Assembly (NCBI RefSeq): GCF_000611645.1 | Contig: NW_014013418.1 | Location: 2,818 to 33,953 of the forward strand | DNA from: Monoraphidium neglectum | Taxonomy: Eukaryota > Chlorophyta > Chlorophyceae > Sphaeropleales > Selenastraceae | Direction of reading: 5' to 3' | Length of the DNA: 31,136 nucleotides | Shown here: positions 1-14,500 of the stretch, in pieces | Numbering within the stretch: position 1 is the stretch's first letter | Layout: the number at the start of each line of letters is the position of its first letter | The notes under the pieces: model-generated | Databases searched by the model: none | What the model was told of the DNA's origin: nothing | The model's input: only the letters and a program-made list of their open reading frames with translations | Position numbers and translations under genes: made by a program

Positions 1-49
<49 letters not shown>
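1..49. repeat. (CA)n microsatellite at the left edge
   Basis: An uninterrupted run of CA dinucleotides opens the window, followed by degenerate CA-rich sequence to about position 84. It lies in an intron (or beyond) of the minus-strand glycosyltransferase gene, because the last exon seen ends at 191 with a donor. Confidence 0.97.
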
Positions 50-50
<1 letters not shown>

Positions 51-190
51 ACTAGACACACCACACACACTCACTCACTTACTCACGTGCGCAGCATTAC
101 AGCATGGCAGCACATACGGCAGCACAGGCCTGCCGACCATCGCACAGCTGCCTGCTGCGGCAACCACAGCACCCCCCTCCAGAGACCCAC

Positions 191-1251
191 CAGCACGGGG
201 AGCCTCATCATGTCGCCATAGAGTGCTGCCTCCTGCCCCATCGCCCTCTCAGCCGCGGCGCTGGCGCTGTGACCCACAATGAAACGCACCACCACCCCGT
301 GGCGGCGCTCCCACCTGTACTTACAGGTAGGCAGGTGGGCGACGGTGCAGTGTCCGTGCAGACCAGGGGCGGATGATGCGTCACGCAGCAGCAAGCGAGC
401 CAATGGCTGCGCCGCGGGCGCGGCAGGGTGCTGCTGTTGTGGTGCATGCATTTGTTGCATGGGTTGTCAAACAGACTTAGAGCTGTTGCTGTTGCTGCAC
501 GGCTTTGGCTGCCCACGGATAGCCTGTAAGAGGGGTGTACAAACAAGTTGGTCCAAGCATGCGGCCAAGCAAACGCGCTCACTCGTCAAAGCTGCTCCTC
601 ACAGCAGAGAACCACGTCTTGCGGATGGCGGCCCGGCGGCGCTCGTAGTCGTACTGCAGCGAACAGCACCAGAAGGGGCGAGATTTACATGCCATAACAG
701 GAAGGGGAGTGGACAGTTGAGCGGCTCCCATGCGCGCGTGCACGCGCACTTCGGCGCTGAGCGGGCAGGAGGGCCTGCACGCACGCCGGCGACGGAAAAG
801 CGCTGACCCTGACGCGGGGGGGTTGGTGCGCCGGCCCCCACCTGCCCTGTGCGGGCAACCTGCTGCTGCTGGCTGTATTGCAAGTGCTGTCTTGGCGCAC
901 CTTGTCGTCATCACTCGGGTTGTGCGGCACCGAGAACGACGAGAAGATGCCAACGAGTGCGCGAAGCTTCTTCCGCTGGGGCTTTGGGGGTTTGCCCACA
1001 GTGCCGCCGCAGCCTCCATGCGATGGGTCTACAAGCCCTGGCAGGTGGCCACTGGTGGCGTGCATGGCGCCCGGCAGGAGGCCAGCGGCTGTGCTGAGAT
1101 GGGCCTGCAGCAAGGCGCCGGCGAAGAATGCCGCAATCAGCACAACGCACGCGCCCAGACGGCTTGCCGCAGCACGCCGGTGCGCCTCCTCTGCGTGCAG
1201 AAGCCGCAATTTGTAAGACGGCTTATCACAGGTTGGGGTTAGGCTGACCAT
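191..1251 (-). CDS. GT31-family galactosyltransferase-like protein, N-terminal part (3' end off window)
   Basis: Exons on the minus strand are 1251-901, 653-603 and 319-191; all junctions are GT-AG and phase 0. The start is the ATG at 1251. Residues about 31-52 (ACVVLIAAFFAGALLQ core) form one hydrophobic helix after a basic N-terminus, a type II Golgi signal anchor. A stem follows, then the GT31 opening: ALVGIFSSFSVPHNP, YERRRAAIRKTWFSA (the family's ERR.AIR.TW motif, spliced across exon 2) and VVVRFIVGHSASAAAERAM ... EAALYGDMMRLPV (the FV-G ... E...YGD-L strand region). In this family such enzymes transfer galactose or GlcNAc in beta-1,3 linkage in the Golgi; the acceptor cannot be inferred here. 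The DxD motif and the rest of the catalytic domain lie to the left of the window. It is divergent from the protease at 1719. The family call is strong, the precise sugar is unknown. Confidence 0.82.
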
Positions 1252-1718
1252 TGTTTCCCGAGTGCGATTTTGCAGATTTCACTTGGTTGCGGCAATCGAA
1301 TCCGCAGGGTCTTGTTCAGCACACAACGCGTCACAGAAAGTGGCGACAATCACCAGATTCCAATGGCCCAAAGACCAGGTGAATGCAGGGAGGCGCGAAA
1401 TGGTTGTCCTCGCTGACCTTGGACCTCGGCGAGCTACCTCTCTCTGAGCGCTCAAATACAGCAACATTCACTCAAATAAGGCACCTACTACTGGTTGACA
1501 AATCCGTTTGAGTCGCAGTCATCTGGGCGTGTTGCACGGATCACGGGTGAGCTGTGGCTGCAGGGCGTGTGGGTAGGTGCTCAGATCGGTGAATCGGTCC
1601 CTTGCGTCTCGTACATGTTGGTCAGATGGAAGCCCCCCTCTCAACACCCCCACCCCTCACCCATTGAACAGGTCACCAGGCGCGTGTCCCTTCATAACCC
1701 CGGTCAAACACGTCTGTC
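1252..1718. promoter_or_regulatory. Divergent intergenic region between GT31 and protease genes
   Basis: This 467-bp gap separates two start codons pointing away from each other, so it must hold both promoters and 5' UTRs. It is visibly less GC-rich than the flanking exons. I see no convincing TATA box, conserved element or further gene in it. Confidence 0.55.
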
Positions 1719-4581
<2,863 letters not shown>

Positions 4582-4737
4582 ATGGAATGCGGGACGCATC
4601 TAGTGTCCCACAAGTGGGGAAACCTTGCAGTCCTAGCTCAATCGCCTCCTGGTGGGTCTCTTGCAACACGAACCAGTGATATATTATGATGGGGGGGGGG
4701 GCGGGGTGAGCCTAGGCAATGCGCGATCGCCTTTTGT

Positions 4738-4742
4738 TTACA
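4738..4742 (-). terminator. TGTAA poly(A)-type signal for the MBD gene
   Basis: The minus strand reads TGTAA about 380 nt past the MBD stop codon, and I found no nearer copy. UGUAA is the usual green-algal polyadenylation signal; the assignment to this gene is inferred from position. Confidence 0.5.
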
Positions 4743-4771
4743 AAAACCTGCCCCCCAAAGCGTGGCTTCAC

Positions 4772-4776
4772 TGTAA
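4772..4776 (+). terminator. TGTAA poly(A)-type signal for the protease gene
   Basis: The plus strand reads TGTAA about 190 nt after the protease stop. It lies beyond the opposing signal at 4738-4742, so the two transcripts would overlap. Confidence 0.55.
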
Positions 4777-5121
4777 AATGCAGCCATGTACAGGCGTTGC
4801 GGCGACGGCCAGGGCATTGAACCCCAAGGGCCGGATTGGACGGGAAGGGACTACAGCACCCAGCTCTTCCCACGCGAATTCCTTCGCACGGTACTAGGCC
4901 AGGCCCAGCCACAGCTTTCGGAGATCTCACGGGATCCGAGCCGTTGTTTGAGCTGGTGAGAGCCGTAATCCCTGGGTTCCGAGGCGTGCAGAGTATTTGC
5001 GGGCGGGCATTGTGGTTGTGGCAACATGAGGCTGCATGGGAGGCCGAGGGCAGCAGCGTTGCTTTGCAGCCTTGCAGGTGGCTGAGGTAGGGGCGAGGCG
5101 GCTGCGAGAGCCTGAGGGCGC

Positions 5122-6054
5122 TCAGCCGAGGAACAGGGGCGCGAGGGCCTCGAAACCAGGCGCCGGCGCCAGCCGGGGAGCCGGCACCGGGCTGCGCCGC
5201 GCTGCGACCGAGCCCTTTGTGCGCGCCTTCTTGGCCGGCGGCGGAGGCGGCGCCGACGCGGCGCAGTCGTCGCTGGTCGGGCCACTGACGGCTCCGTTGA
5301 GGCTGCTGGCGCTGCTGCATGCTGCGTGGCCCACTCGCCGCCACGAAAAACCTGCTGCACCAATGCCAAAATCCACGGTGCCGGACGAGGAGCCCGACGA
5401 CGGCGAAGCCGGCAGGGCGGCGGCGCGCTTGGCAGCTTTGGGGCCGGGCTTGCCGCGCACGGCCTCCCTGGCGACGCTGAGGCCGAGGAACTCAGAGACC
5501 TGGCGGTAGTTTCGGAAAGACTGGCCACAGGGGCTGTAGTAGTACTGCAGGTGTTGTAGCGATGGGGAGGGGCGTCAGGAGGGGTCCAAGGGGGTGCAGG
5601 GGGGGAGGGGGACAGGTCCAGAAGCGGACGGTTGGCGCAGCGCTCACGTTGTCGGTGGTGCGCCCCATCTTGCCGTTCCGTCTTGCAGTCACGCGGAAGC
5701 GCATGCGGCAGGACCAGCCGTCCTCCCAGACACCATCTGCGAGGGAGCAACAAGAAGGACGTTCCCGTTCAGCAAAGATGCTGGCACGGTCGCAAAGCCA
5801 AGCTCAGCAAGGCCGGAGCCCTCGCCAAGGCCAGGGTTGTTACCATGTAGTAGCACAAACTGCCGCAACTTGTCAAGAGCTTCGCGCTCCTTGTGGGCCT
5901 GCTCCTCCTGCGGCGAGGGGGCGAGAGCAGCAGCGGCCGCCGTTTGCCTCTGTGCCGCTTAGGGGCCGTCAGCGGCACTCATCATACCCCCAAAACACGC
6001 TCAAAGGCGTACCGGTGTCGGCAGAGCACTGGCAGCGTCCAGCGAGAGATCCAT
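5122..6054 (-). CDS. Small methyl-CpG-binding-domain (MBD) protein
   Basis: Four exons on the minus strand: 6054-6013, 5949-5844, 5736-5648, 5544-5122; they join in frame to 219 residues. The start is the ATG at 6054 (MDLSLDAASALPTP); the first intron is only 63 nt. A charged helix follows (EEQAHKEREALDKLRQFVLL), then the MBD at about residues 50-105: DGVWEDGWSCRMRFRV, TARRNGKMGRTTDN and YYYSPCGQSFRNYRQVSEF. This matches the family pattern GW.R....R..GK..D.YY.SPCGK.FRS, with Arg at both DNA-contact positions. The C-terminal half is disordered, rich in Ala, Pro and Ser, with basic patches (GKPGPKAAKRAA, PAKKARTKG) that look like nuclear localisation signals. Members bind CpG or methyl-CpG DNA in the nucleus; methyl preference is not readable here. 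No catalytic domain is fused. It is divergent from nitrate reductase. Confidence 0.82.
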
Positions 6055-7694
6055 GGTTGAGGCTGCTCCAGTGAAGGTCTACGATGCGTCGCCTGTTGAT
6101 GATGTTTGCTTTGCGAGCGCAGTGCGAGCGAGTGTGTCGCACGGTGAGCAGGGCAGACCCTACGCAATTGACCATTCGCACCTGTGGGAGGTGCGGAGGC
6201 GTTGGCCTTGCGAGGACACAGCTATCAGAAACGCAGCAAAAACCACAGTCGCATCCCGTGTTCTAGAAAATTGCGCACAAGGCGCAGGCCGGGCAAAGGC
6301 TATTGATGGGCTCGCCGTTCATGTTACCCCTCCGCCCCGGGATCCCACATGACCATGTGCTGCCACGCCCAAGTGCTGGTCCAGCCTTCCCCGGCAAATG
6401 TTTGTATCAGGTGGAGCATGTGAGTTTTGTGTGAAACAGTTTTGCATCCAGTATGGCAGCAGGTCGTCGGGCGAATTGCGAACCGTGCCGACCCGTGAGC
6501 TGTCCGCCCGAGCCTTGAGTCCTGGCACTGAGCCACAGGTACTGTCAAGTTGGGGCTAATTCCACAGCAAGATCTGTTGCAAATGGTGGCCTTCTCAACC
6601 CGATTTGAGTCGTCAAGGGAGAGGTTGCAAGTGGTGGCGGCATTACTGGGCGTCATCTGCAGCCAAGGAGGATGAGTACCCCACACACCACAAGACTGTT
6701 GTCATATTGTGTTGTGTGCGTGAGGCACATGAGCAGAGGGTGCCACATACTGTAAGCAGCAATGTAGTTGAGTTCAGCAATTTTTGAAGGGATCGTATCG
6801 CCTCAAGCACATGAAGGCATTTTTGCTAGCACCTGAGACGACAACTTGTTATGTATGTTCCCAGTGCTTTGAGTGGACAAAAGTGCTCAAGCCCTTTGTG
6901 CCACCTGCCTTTTCAACATGAAGATCCTCAAGGCAGTTGTTCCGGCATTGATAGCATGAGCTCTCTCGAGCCATCACCAGCGCGGCCCGCAGCCGCCCCC
7001 GAACCACCACCCTCCAGCGAGCGGGACGAGACACGCACGCTGAGTGGTGCAAGCCCCATGCATATTGTGCTACTTTTGCGCTGATGACGAGGGGTTTGAG
7101 TTGGAGCAGCCCTAGAGGAGCCCAAGGTATGGGAGCACAGGCTATCTTCCACAGCGGCCCCACCAGCAACTTCAACTTTAGCGGCGCCTGGGTGCGTTGC
7201 TGCTTGGTTGCATGGCCCAGGCACCTTTCTTGATGCGAAGCGACCCATTTGTAGCATACGCGGACGCCACCTAAATGCTCTGGGCACACTTAATGGCCAG
7301 CGGAGGGCTGAGCGCTGGGGGCGCAAAGGGCGAGCCCAGCCGCATCATGGCCTAGACGGCCCTCGCCTGGTGCAATATCTACCGACCCCCCACCCCTGAA
7401 TCAGCCGTGTCTGGAGTGTGTTGTGCAATAACGTCAGTTGTCGTTGCATTTTTGACAAAACACAATCGTTCACTCGGTGTTTGGCGGAAGGTCTGTACCC
7501 ATGCCTCTTTGCACAGGTGCCCCGTGGCCCTTTGCCCGCGCCCCCATGTCGACTCCGTCCTCCCTCTCCTCTTCAAGAGCGTACTTGCGCTACTCCAGGT
7601 ACAAACTCCTATCGTAATACGAGCCCCCAAGATACGTGCGTTGCAAGGCTTTTCACCGTGCTTGCACTGGCTTGACCACGAAACGCGAGCAAAA
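6055..7694. promoter_or_regulatory. Divergent intergenic region upstream of MBD and nitrate reductase genes
   Basis: This 1.6-kb stretch has no exon chain I could support on either strand; open frames here show no family similarity and no matching splice sites. It must hold the promoters and 5' UTRs of MBD (leftward) and nitrate reductase (rightward). I could not recognise a nitrate- or ammonium-responsive element by eye. Confidence 0.5.
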
Positions 7695-10600
7695 ATGACG
7701 GTGGAGACAGTGGAATCCATGGCTCATACAAAAGGAAAAGCACCCGAGGAGCCCCCGCTCGTACGCGGAGGCAAAGACTGGGTAAGCTGCGGGCCCAAGA
7801 ATGCCATCCTCCTGCCTCGGAGGTTGCAGCACCTCGCGCGGCGCTTATGACCATTATATACTCTGTATTATCGCGATTCGATGTATCGGCGAGCGTCTTG
7901 CTATGCCGCCACATGCCCCCCAGAAGGGGCCATGTGATGCACACTGCTCTGCTGCTGCGTGATGCGCAATCTGCCCGATGCGCACAACCCAGCCCCCGCA
8001 TGAGCCATATTCAGGCCTTGGAATATACCCAATACATTATCAGCTGCCGCTGCCCCGCATCCAACGCGGCGTCCCCCCGGCCCCTGGCGCATGTGCCCCC
8101 TCTCGCACCCGCGCACAGGCCCTCCATGTGCCTGCCACCGCTGTTGACGCGAAGGACGCCGACACCCCCGACAACTGGGTGCCCCGCGACCCCCGCATCG
8201 TGCGCCTCACCGGCCGCCACCCGCTTAACTGCGAGCCGGCCATGCAGGACCTCATGGCAGCCGGCTTCATCACGCCGCCGTCCATCCACTACGTCCGAAA
8301 CCACGGCGCCGTGCCCAAGCTCGACTGGGCGACGCACAGGTGCGCGCGCTGCGCCGCCCCCTGCCTGAAATCCCAAGGCCAGGCCGGCTCGGCCCCTCCG
8401 CCGCCGCCTCCGCGCCGCTGACTCGCCCCTGCGGCTGCCAACCAACCCCCGCCCGGTGCTCGCCGAGCGCCCTTTCCTTTGCCAGCCTGCCTTCCAACAG
8501 AGAGCCCCCGGCCAACCTCTCCTGTCCGCCTCACCACACGCGTTCGCGCTCCCAGGATCGACATCAGCGGCCTGGTGGACCGCCCCTGCTCAATGAGCAT
8601 GGACGAGCTCCTGACGCTGCCGTCGGTCACGCTGCCGGTGACGCTGGTGTGCGCGGGCAACAGGCGCAAGGAGGAGAACATGATCAAGAAGTCGATCGGA
8701 TTCAACTGGGGGCCCTGTGCTGTGTCCACCAGCTACTGGACGGGTGGGTGATCTTACTGGTGGCGAGCCACGCCCCCCCGCGCTGCGCTCTCTTGGGTTT
8801 GGGGTTGGGCGTGGTAGTTTTGGGGGCTGTACATAGGGTGGCGGTGCTCCTCAGGCTGGCCTGCTGCGCCGCCCCGCCCGTCCCCGCAACCCGGGCCGCC
8901 ACGCGGCAACCCCCCAGGCGTGCGCCTCGGCGACCTGCTGCGCCATGTGGGCGTCGACACCAGCGGCGCCGCCAAGTACGTGTGCTTCAGGGGCCCGCTG
9001 GGGGAGCTGCCGAAGGGCAGCGACGGCTCTTACGGCACCAGCGTGCGCCTGCCCTACGCGCTGGACGACAGCAACGACGTGCTGGTCGCGTACAAGCAGA
9101 ACGGTGCGCGCTTGCGTACGGGCATGCGTTTGTGTTCATGCGCACATTGGTTTTACAGTGCACAAGTCGGGCTGGGGTTTGGGTTGTGGCGCGGCCAGGC
9201 AGGGTTGCGCAGACCCAGGCTTTCGCCTCGGGGCAGAACGCGGCTCCCACTCAATAGCTTCCACGGCAGCAGGGCAGCATGGCTGACCCCAGCGCTGCCG
9301 CCCGCGGTCTCCGTGCCGCCTGCAGGCCGCTGGCTGACGCCAGACCACGGGTTCCCGGTGCGCATGCTGATCCCTGGGTTCATCGGCGGCCGCATGGTCA
9401 AGTGGCTGTGCCACATCACCGTCACCGAGCAGGTGCGCCCGCCTGCGGGTGCGCTGGAGGAATCGACGCCGCACACGCTCTAGGTCGGGAAAGCAGGGGC
9501 TGTGAGGGCCCCTGCCAGCGCAGGCGACAGCGGCGCCCTGGCGCGAGGCAAGCCGGCCCGGGCCGCCTGCGCGGCCTTTGATTTTGCCACAGCAGGGGCT
9601 GCTGGCCACGCGGTCAGCCTTTGGCCCTCTCTCAACATTGGACCGATTTATCCTCGGACTTCGCCGCAGGAGTCGGACAACCACTACCACTACATGGACA
9701 ACCGCGTGCTGCCGCCCCACGTCGACGCTGAGCTGGCGACGAAGGAGGGTGAGCCGACTCCTGCACCCACAACCGGCGCGCCTGGCGCGCCGCGCCTGGA
9801 CCTGTCAGAGCGGTCTTGTGTTGGGGCGGGGGTAGGGTCAAGACTGCAGGGCGCGGGGGCCTCGTGAGCCGCCGCGACGCCGCTGCTTTCGCGCTTGCCG
9901 GCTGCCTGATTTCGCAGCTGGCGTGAACCCCTTGGCAAGGCAGCCTCGTATTGCAGCTATGTCTTTGGGCTCTGTCTTTCATCTGAAACCTCCCCCTGCC
10001 TCGCCTGGGGCCCCTGCCTCGCCCTCCCCGCCCCCCAGGCTGGTGGTACAACCCCGACTTCATCATCAACGAGCTCAACATCAACAGCGCCATCAGCCGC
10101 CCCTGGCAGGACGAGGTCGTGCCCCTGGCCACCAACCGGCCCTACGAGATGAGCGGCTACGCCTACACCGGCGGCGGCCGGAAGGTCACGAGGGTCGAGA
10201 TCTCGCTGGACGACGGCGCGACGTGGAAGCAGGCGGAGATCAAGCGCTTCGAAGAGCCCACTTCGTACGGTGAGCGACTGGCGGGGGCCGCACGCCGGAG
10301 GCCTGCGGTGGTTGCTGCAGCCTGCGGCGGCGCCTTGGGCGGCTTGCAGGGGAAGCCGAGGGCATGTGGCGGCCGGCGGGGAGGGGACGACGTCCAGGCT
10401 GTTTGATTTTGAGCCGCTGGCGCGGCGCATATGTGTGGAGCTAATCCCTCCCTTTGGCTGCCCTGCAAGGCTCATGCATTCGCTGCTCGCCGTCCCCCCC
10501 TATTTCCCACCCCCAGGCAGGTACTGGTGCTGGGTCCACTGGTCCTTCCAGGCCACGACCTTTGACTTCCTGGGCTGCAAGGAGGCGCTGGTGCGCGCGT

Positions 10601-13131
10601 GGGACAGCAGCCAGAACGGGCAGCCGGCATACATCACGTGGAACGTGATGGGCATGATGAACAACTGCTACTACCGCGTGAAGATTCACCGCCAGGTGGA
10701 CGACCAGGTGCGCCACCAGGGGGGGACATGAGGTGGTTTTTTTGAGTGGTTTGAATCAGGGTTTTGCTCAGGGGTTTCCGATTTTGGGGTTTCGCTGATG
10801 TTGGTGCTGCAAGAAGTGCGAGCTTTCAGATTCAAAGGCTTTGGGCTTGCGCATCTGCTTGGGGAGGCGAGTGAACCACCTGGGGGTTCACGGCGCCTGC
10901 AGCGGTCCGGACAGCAGTGTGCAGCTCGCGCCATCAGTAGCAGGGTGAGCCTGGTGTATATCCTTCCCCGACCCACCCTTCCTTGCTCACATGGCGCCCC
11001 CCCACCATCCCCCTTCGCGGCGCAGGGCAACATTGGCCTGCGCTTCCAGCACCCGGCGCCCGTGCCGGTGGGCGAGCGGGGCAACGTCGGCTGGCGCGAG
11101 GAGGAGAACCTCGCGCGGCAGGGGCTGGCGGACGCCCAGGCGGCGGCGGCGGCGCCGGTGGTGGCCAAGGTCGCGCCCACCAGCGGGGTGCGGCTGATTA
11201 CGATGGAGGAGGTGGAGAAGCACACGACTGAGGAGAGCGCTTGGTTTGTTCACGAGGGCAAGGTGAGGGGGCGGGCAGCTGCTGTGAGGGCCCTGGCTGG
11301 CCGGTCGCCGGCTGCGCACCCGCGGTGGTAGTTTCCAACAGACGCCAGGGCACAGCTAGGGAGCTCGGGGGCTGGGGCCCAGGGCCGCCACCACCTCAGC
11401 GCTTTGCAGGCTGGGCCCCGTCGGCCGAGGCCGGCCCGCGCTGGCAGCTGCGCGCTCGTGCCGGCCTCGCTTCTCAGAAGCGGCCGCACCAGGCAGCCTC
11501 CCACGCCGCCCCGCCGCTCGCCTGCAGACCTCTAGAGTCTGGCACCGACACCCATCCACCCCAACCGCGTCCCCACCAACCGCCAGGTGTACGACGCGAC
11601 GCCCTTCCTGGCAGACCACCCTGGCGGTGCCGAGTCAATCCTGATCAGCACGGGCATGGACGCGACCGACGAGTTCAACGGCATCCACTCCTCAAAGGCC
11701 AAGGGAATGCTCGCCGATTACTACATCGGCGACCTGGCAACGCCCGAGCAGGTGGCGGCGGCGGCGGCGTCCAAGGAGGCGGGCGCCAGCGTCACGATCA
11801 GCGTCGTAGCCAACGGCGTGCACAAGGGCGCGGCCGCGCCCGCGCCCGTGGTCAACGGCGTCGGCGCCGGCGAGCTGGTGGCCCTCAACCCGCGGAAGAA
11901 GCTGGCGGTGCCGCTGATCGAGCGGCGGGAGCTCAGCCACAACGTGCGGCTGTTCCGGTTCGGACTGCCGTCGCCGCAGCACAAGGTGCGCGATGCTGCC
12001 GCACGTGGCGCCCCTCTGGAGCCCCCTTGGGACCGCGCCGGCCTGCTCCCCACCTCGTCGTCGCCCCACCTCCCTTGAGAATACAAGCAATCCACCTTGC
12101 ATGCTGCGTTTCGCATCCCTGCCTCACCGCCCTTCTGCTGCCGCTCCAGCGTCGCCCTTTGTGCTGCCTCTGCTGCCAACCCCCCTCCCATCCCTTTATC
12201 TCCAATGCGCAGTTCGGGCTGCCGACCGGCAAGCACGTGTTCCTGTACGCCAACATCGACGGGGAGAACGTGATGCGCGCCTACACGCCCACGTCGAAGG
12301 ACGCCGACCTGGGGTACTTTGACCTGGTCATCAAGGTCTACAGGTGAGGGGCAGGCGCGGTAAAACATGTGTGCGTATGCCTCTGTGTGTGTATACCTCT
12401 GTGTGTGTGTGAGCGCTTCTGATTTGTTTGCGTGAGTGAGCGTTTGGGCTGTTTGTGTGTACACACGCAACGACCTTGGCTTGTCTGGCCTGCCTTTGAG
12501 ACTGACTGTGATGCTGCCTGCTCACTGCCCAGCACTACCGGCTCCTGCTGACCCTTGCCTCCAACCTTCTTAACAACCAACCCCGCCTCTCTCAGGGCCA
12601 ACGAGCACCCCAAGTTCCCCGACGGCGGCAAGATGAGTCAGCACCTGGACTCCCTGGCGCTGGGGGACGAGGTGGAGGTCAAGGGGCCCGTGGGGCACTT
12701 TGTGTACACCGGCCGCGGCACATACACTCTCAACAACAAGCCCGGTGAGCACGGGCTCCGTGTGAGGCAGGACACTGCCTATGATTGCTTTGCAGAAAAG
12801 GAAACATCAATCATCTGCAAAAGGAAGCTTGTTGCAGGTTGCATGAAAGCGCTGGCTTCGTTTCAGGCTACCCAGTGCAGGCGAGCACAACTCTTTTGCA
12901 ACCCCCCTCTGATGTCTGTCTGCCTCCTCTCCCGCCCGCCTTGTCCCGCAGCCACCGCCAAGCGCATCAGCCTGATTGCGGGCGGCACAGGCATCACGCC
13001 CTGCTGGCAGGTCATCCGCTCCATCTGCGAGGACCCCGAGGACACAACACAGGTGGGGCCCCGGTGGAGTGGCTGGACACCTGGCAGGCAGCTGGACGCG
13101 TGCGGCTGGGGGCGCAAGGCGCCAAACCCGT

Positions 13132-13167
<36 letters not shown>

Positions 13168-13864
13168 GCGCGGCAGTTCTTGACCCGAGCTGACCGCTGC
13201 CTGTAGGTGCATTGCAAATTCACGGTCACCTTTGCAGGAATGCTGTTCTCGTCTTTGCCTTGCCGCGCCCCTTGCGCCATCCGTGGGCGGTTGGTGTCTG
13301 TCCTCTCACCCAGGACGCCGCCCGCCCGCCCGGCCGCATTGTCGACCGCAGGTGTCGCTCATCTACGCCAACCAGACGGAGGGCGACATTCTGCTGCGCG
13401 AGGAGCTGGAGGCCATGGCCGAGGCGCGGCCGCAGAATTTCCACCTGCACTACACCTGCGACAGGTGCGCGCGCTCTTGGAGCGCGGCGCGGGGCGGCAG
13501 CGGGCGCAGTGCTTGCAATCGCGGCCGCGCCGGCGGCAGCGGCAGAGTGCGCCCGTTGCCTCAAATCAGCCATCTGAACACGAGAGGGGCCTGTCTCCAG
13601 GCGTCCGTACAAACGCCCCTGACCGCATTCCCTTGCCAACCCTGGTGCCACCTCTCCTCTCCTGATCCACCGGACAGGGAGGTGTCTGAGGGCTGGAAGT
13701 ACAGCGTTGGGCACATCAACGAGGCCATGATCCGGGAGCACCTGCTGCCCGCCGGTGACGACTCCATCGTGGCGATGTGCGGGCCGCCCGGTATGATCAA
13801 GTTCGCCTGCATCCCCAACCTTGAGAAGGCCGGCCACAAGGAAGAGGCGCTCATCCAGTTCTGA
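7695..13864 (+). CDS. NIA/NIT1-like: Assimilatory nitrate reductase, NAD(P)H-dependent, complete
   Basis: Fifteen exons: 7695-7781, 8119-8339, 8556-8743, 8918-9103, 9326-9432, 9670-9748, 10039-10269, 10517-10707, 11026-11262, 11587-11985, 12213-12343, 12596-12744, 12952-13052, 13352-13464, 13678-13864. They join to 868 residues, a normal eukaryotic length. The enzyme reduces nitrate to nitrite in the cytosol. Domain order: Mo-cofactor domain (Cys135 in [12 protein letters not shown] is the Mo ligand; dimerisation domain from about 290), hinge 1, cytochrome b5 domain (haem ligands His520 in DHPGG and His543), hinge 2, FAD domain (RAYTPTS, 664-670) and NAD(P)H domain (GGTGITP, 746-752; CGPPGM with Cys841). 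Hinge 1 has no R-x-x-S-x-P-type 14-3-3 site as in land plants. The start ATG has an AAAA context. The exon 2 start is the one soft spot: an acceptor at 8043 would add 25 residues in frame ([15 protein letters not shown]). Confidence 0.97.
12371..12412. repeat. TG-rich microsatellite in a nitrate reductase intron
   Basis: Two (TG)n tracts separated by ATACCTC lie in the intron after the exon ending 12343. A similar TG/GT-rich stretch lies in a protease intron at about 3200-3300. Confidence 0.8.
13132..13166. repeat. (CTGC)n tetranucleotide repeat in a nitrate reductase intron
   Basis: About eight tandem CTGC units lie in the intron between exons ending 13052 and starting 13352. This is a likely polymorphic marker and does not touch coding sequence. 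Confidence 0.92.
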
Positions 13865-14495
13865 TCCGGGGCGGCCGTGGCTGCTTGCGTAGTTGGCAGC
13901 GGCTGTTGACTGCCCACGGCGGCGTTTGTTTTTTGCACGTGCGTCGGTCGGAACACCATGCATCGTCTCGGCCCTTCGTGCGCGCGTATACATACAGGCG
14001 CCGCGCGGGCGATCTTTGTTCACGGGTGCGTGCGGGCACCGCGGCACAGACCTGCCCGGCCCCCCACGTGGAGGCACGCGCCAGCGCGTGCCGGACGGCC
14101 CCGGTCTCTTTGCATTTGTTTGTCGTTCTGATGATCCATTGAGCGAGCAAGCACGGTCCAGCTCTGGGGGCGTCCAAGGGCCCGTTGCGCCCACCCCCTA
14201 CGCCGTTACCTCCAGCGCTGAGGTTTGTACAGTCCCCCTCCCCCAACTCCACCGCCACCTAACCGAAGCTTGCTTGAAGAAGTGCAGGGATACTGCCGGT
14301 TAAATTAGTCGCTCAGCACTGCCCCTGAGCGCTTCCAAGGTGACATTCACCTACAGTGGTTTTTCGCGTAGTACATTGTTGGAGAGGCGGCTCGACCTGC
14401 ACACACCCTGCCCATATTTGCTCCCCCCGCGCACGCACGCCCTGTGTGGAGTTTGGCGCATTCCCATCTCCTTGGCAGCGCCCAACCCTTGAAAC

Positions 14496-14500
14496 TGTAA
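14496..14500 (+). terminator. TGTAA poly(A)-type signal, possibly for nitrate reductase
   Basis: This is the first plus-strand TGTAA after the nitrate reductase stop, implying a 3' UTR of about 630 nt. No other candidate lies between. Confidence 0.4.

Larger units (their letters stand above)
4582..5121. other. Convergent 3' region between protease and MBD genes
   Basis: No coding exon is seen here. It holds the 3' UTRs of two genes facing each other, a G-run at about 4691-4701 and two opposite TGTAA signals (listed separately). The rest is unremarkable. Confidence 0.6.

Noticed and set aside
279..806. Long plus-strand open frame over the left-edge region
   Set aside because: It overlaps the minus-strand GT31 exons, which carry clear family motifs; the product is low-complexity Cys/Arg sequence typical of GC-rich antisense frames.
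6849..7326. Overlapping minus-strand open frames of 130-146 codons
   Set aside because: No recognisable motif, no matching splice sites to the MBD gene, and the MBD chain already closes at an ATG at 6054.
11241..12347. 368-codon plus-strand open frame
   Set aside because: It runs through two introns and is out of frame with the nitrate reductase exons over most of its length; the Arg/Gly-rich product is a shadow frame.
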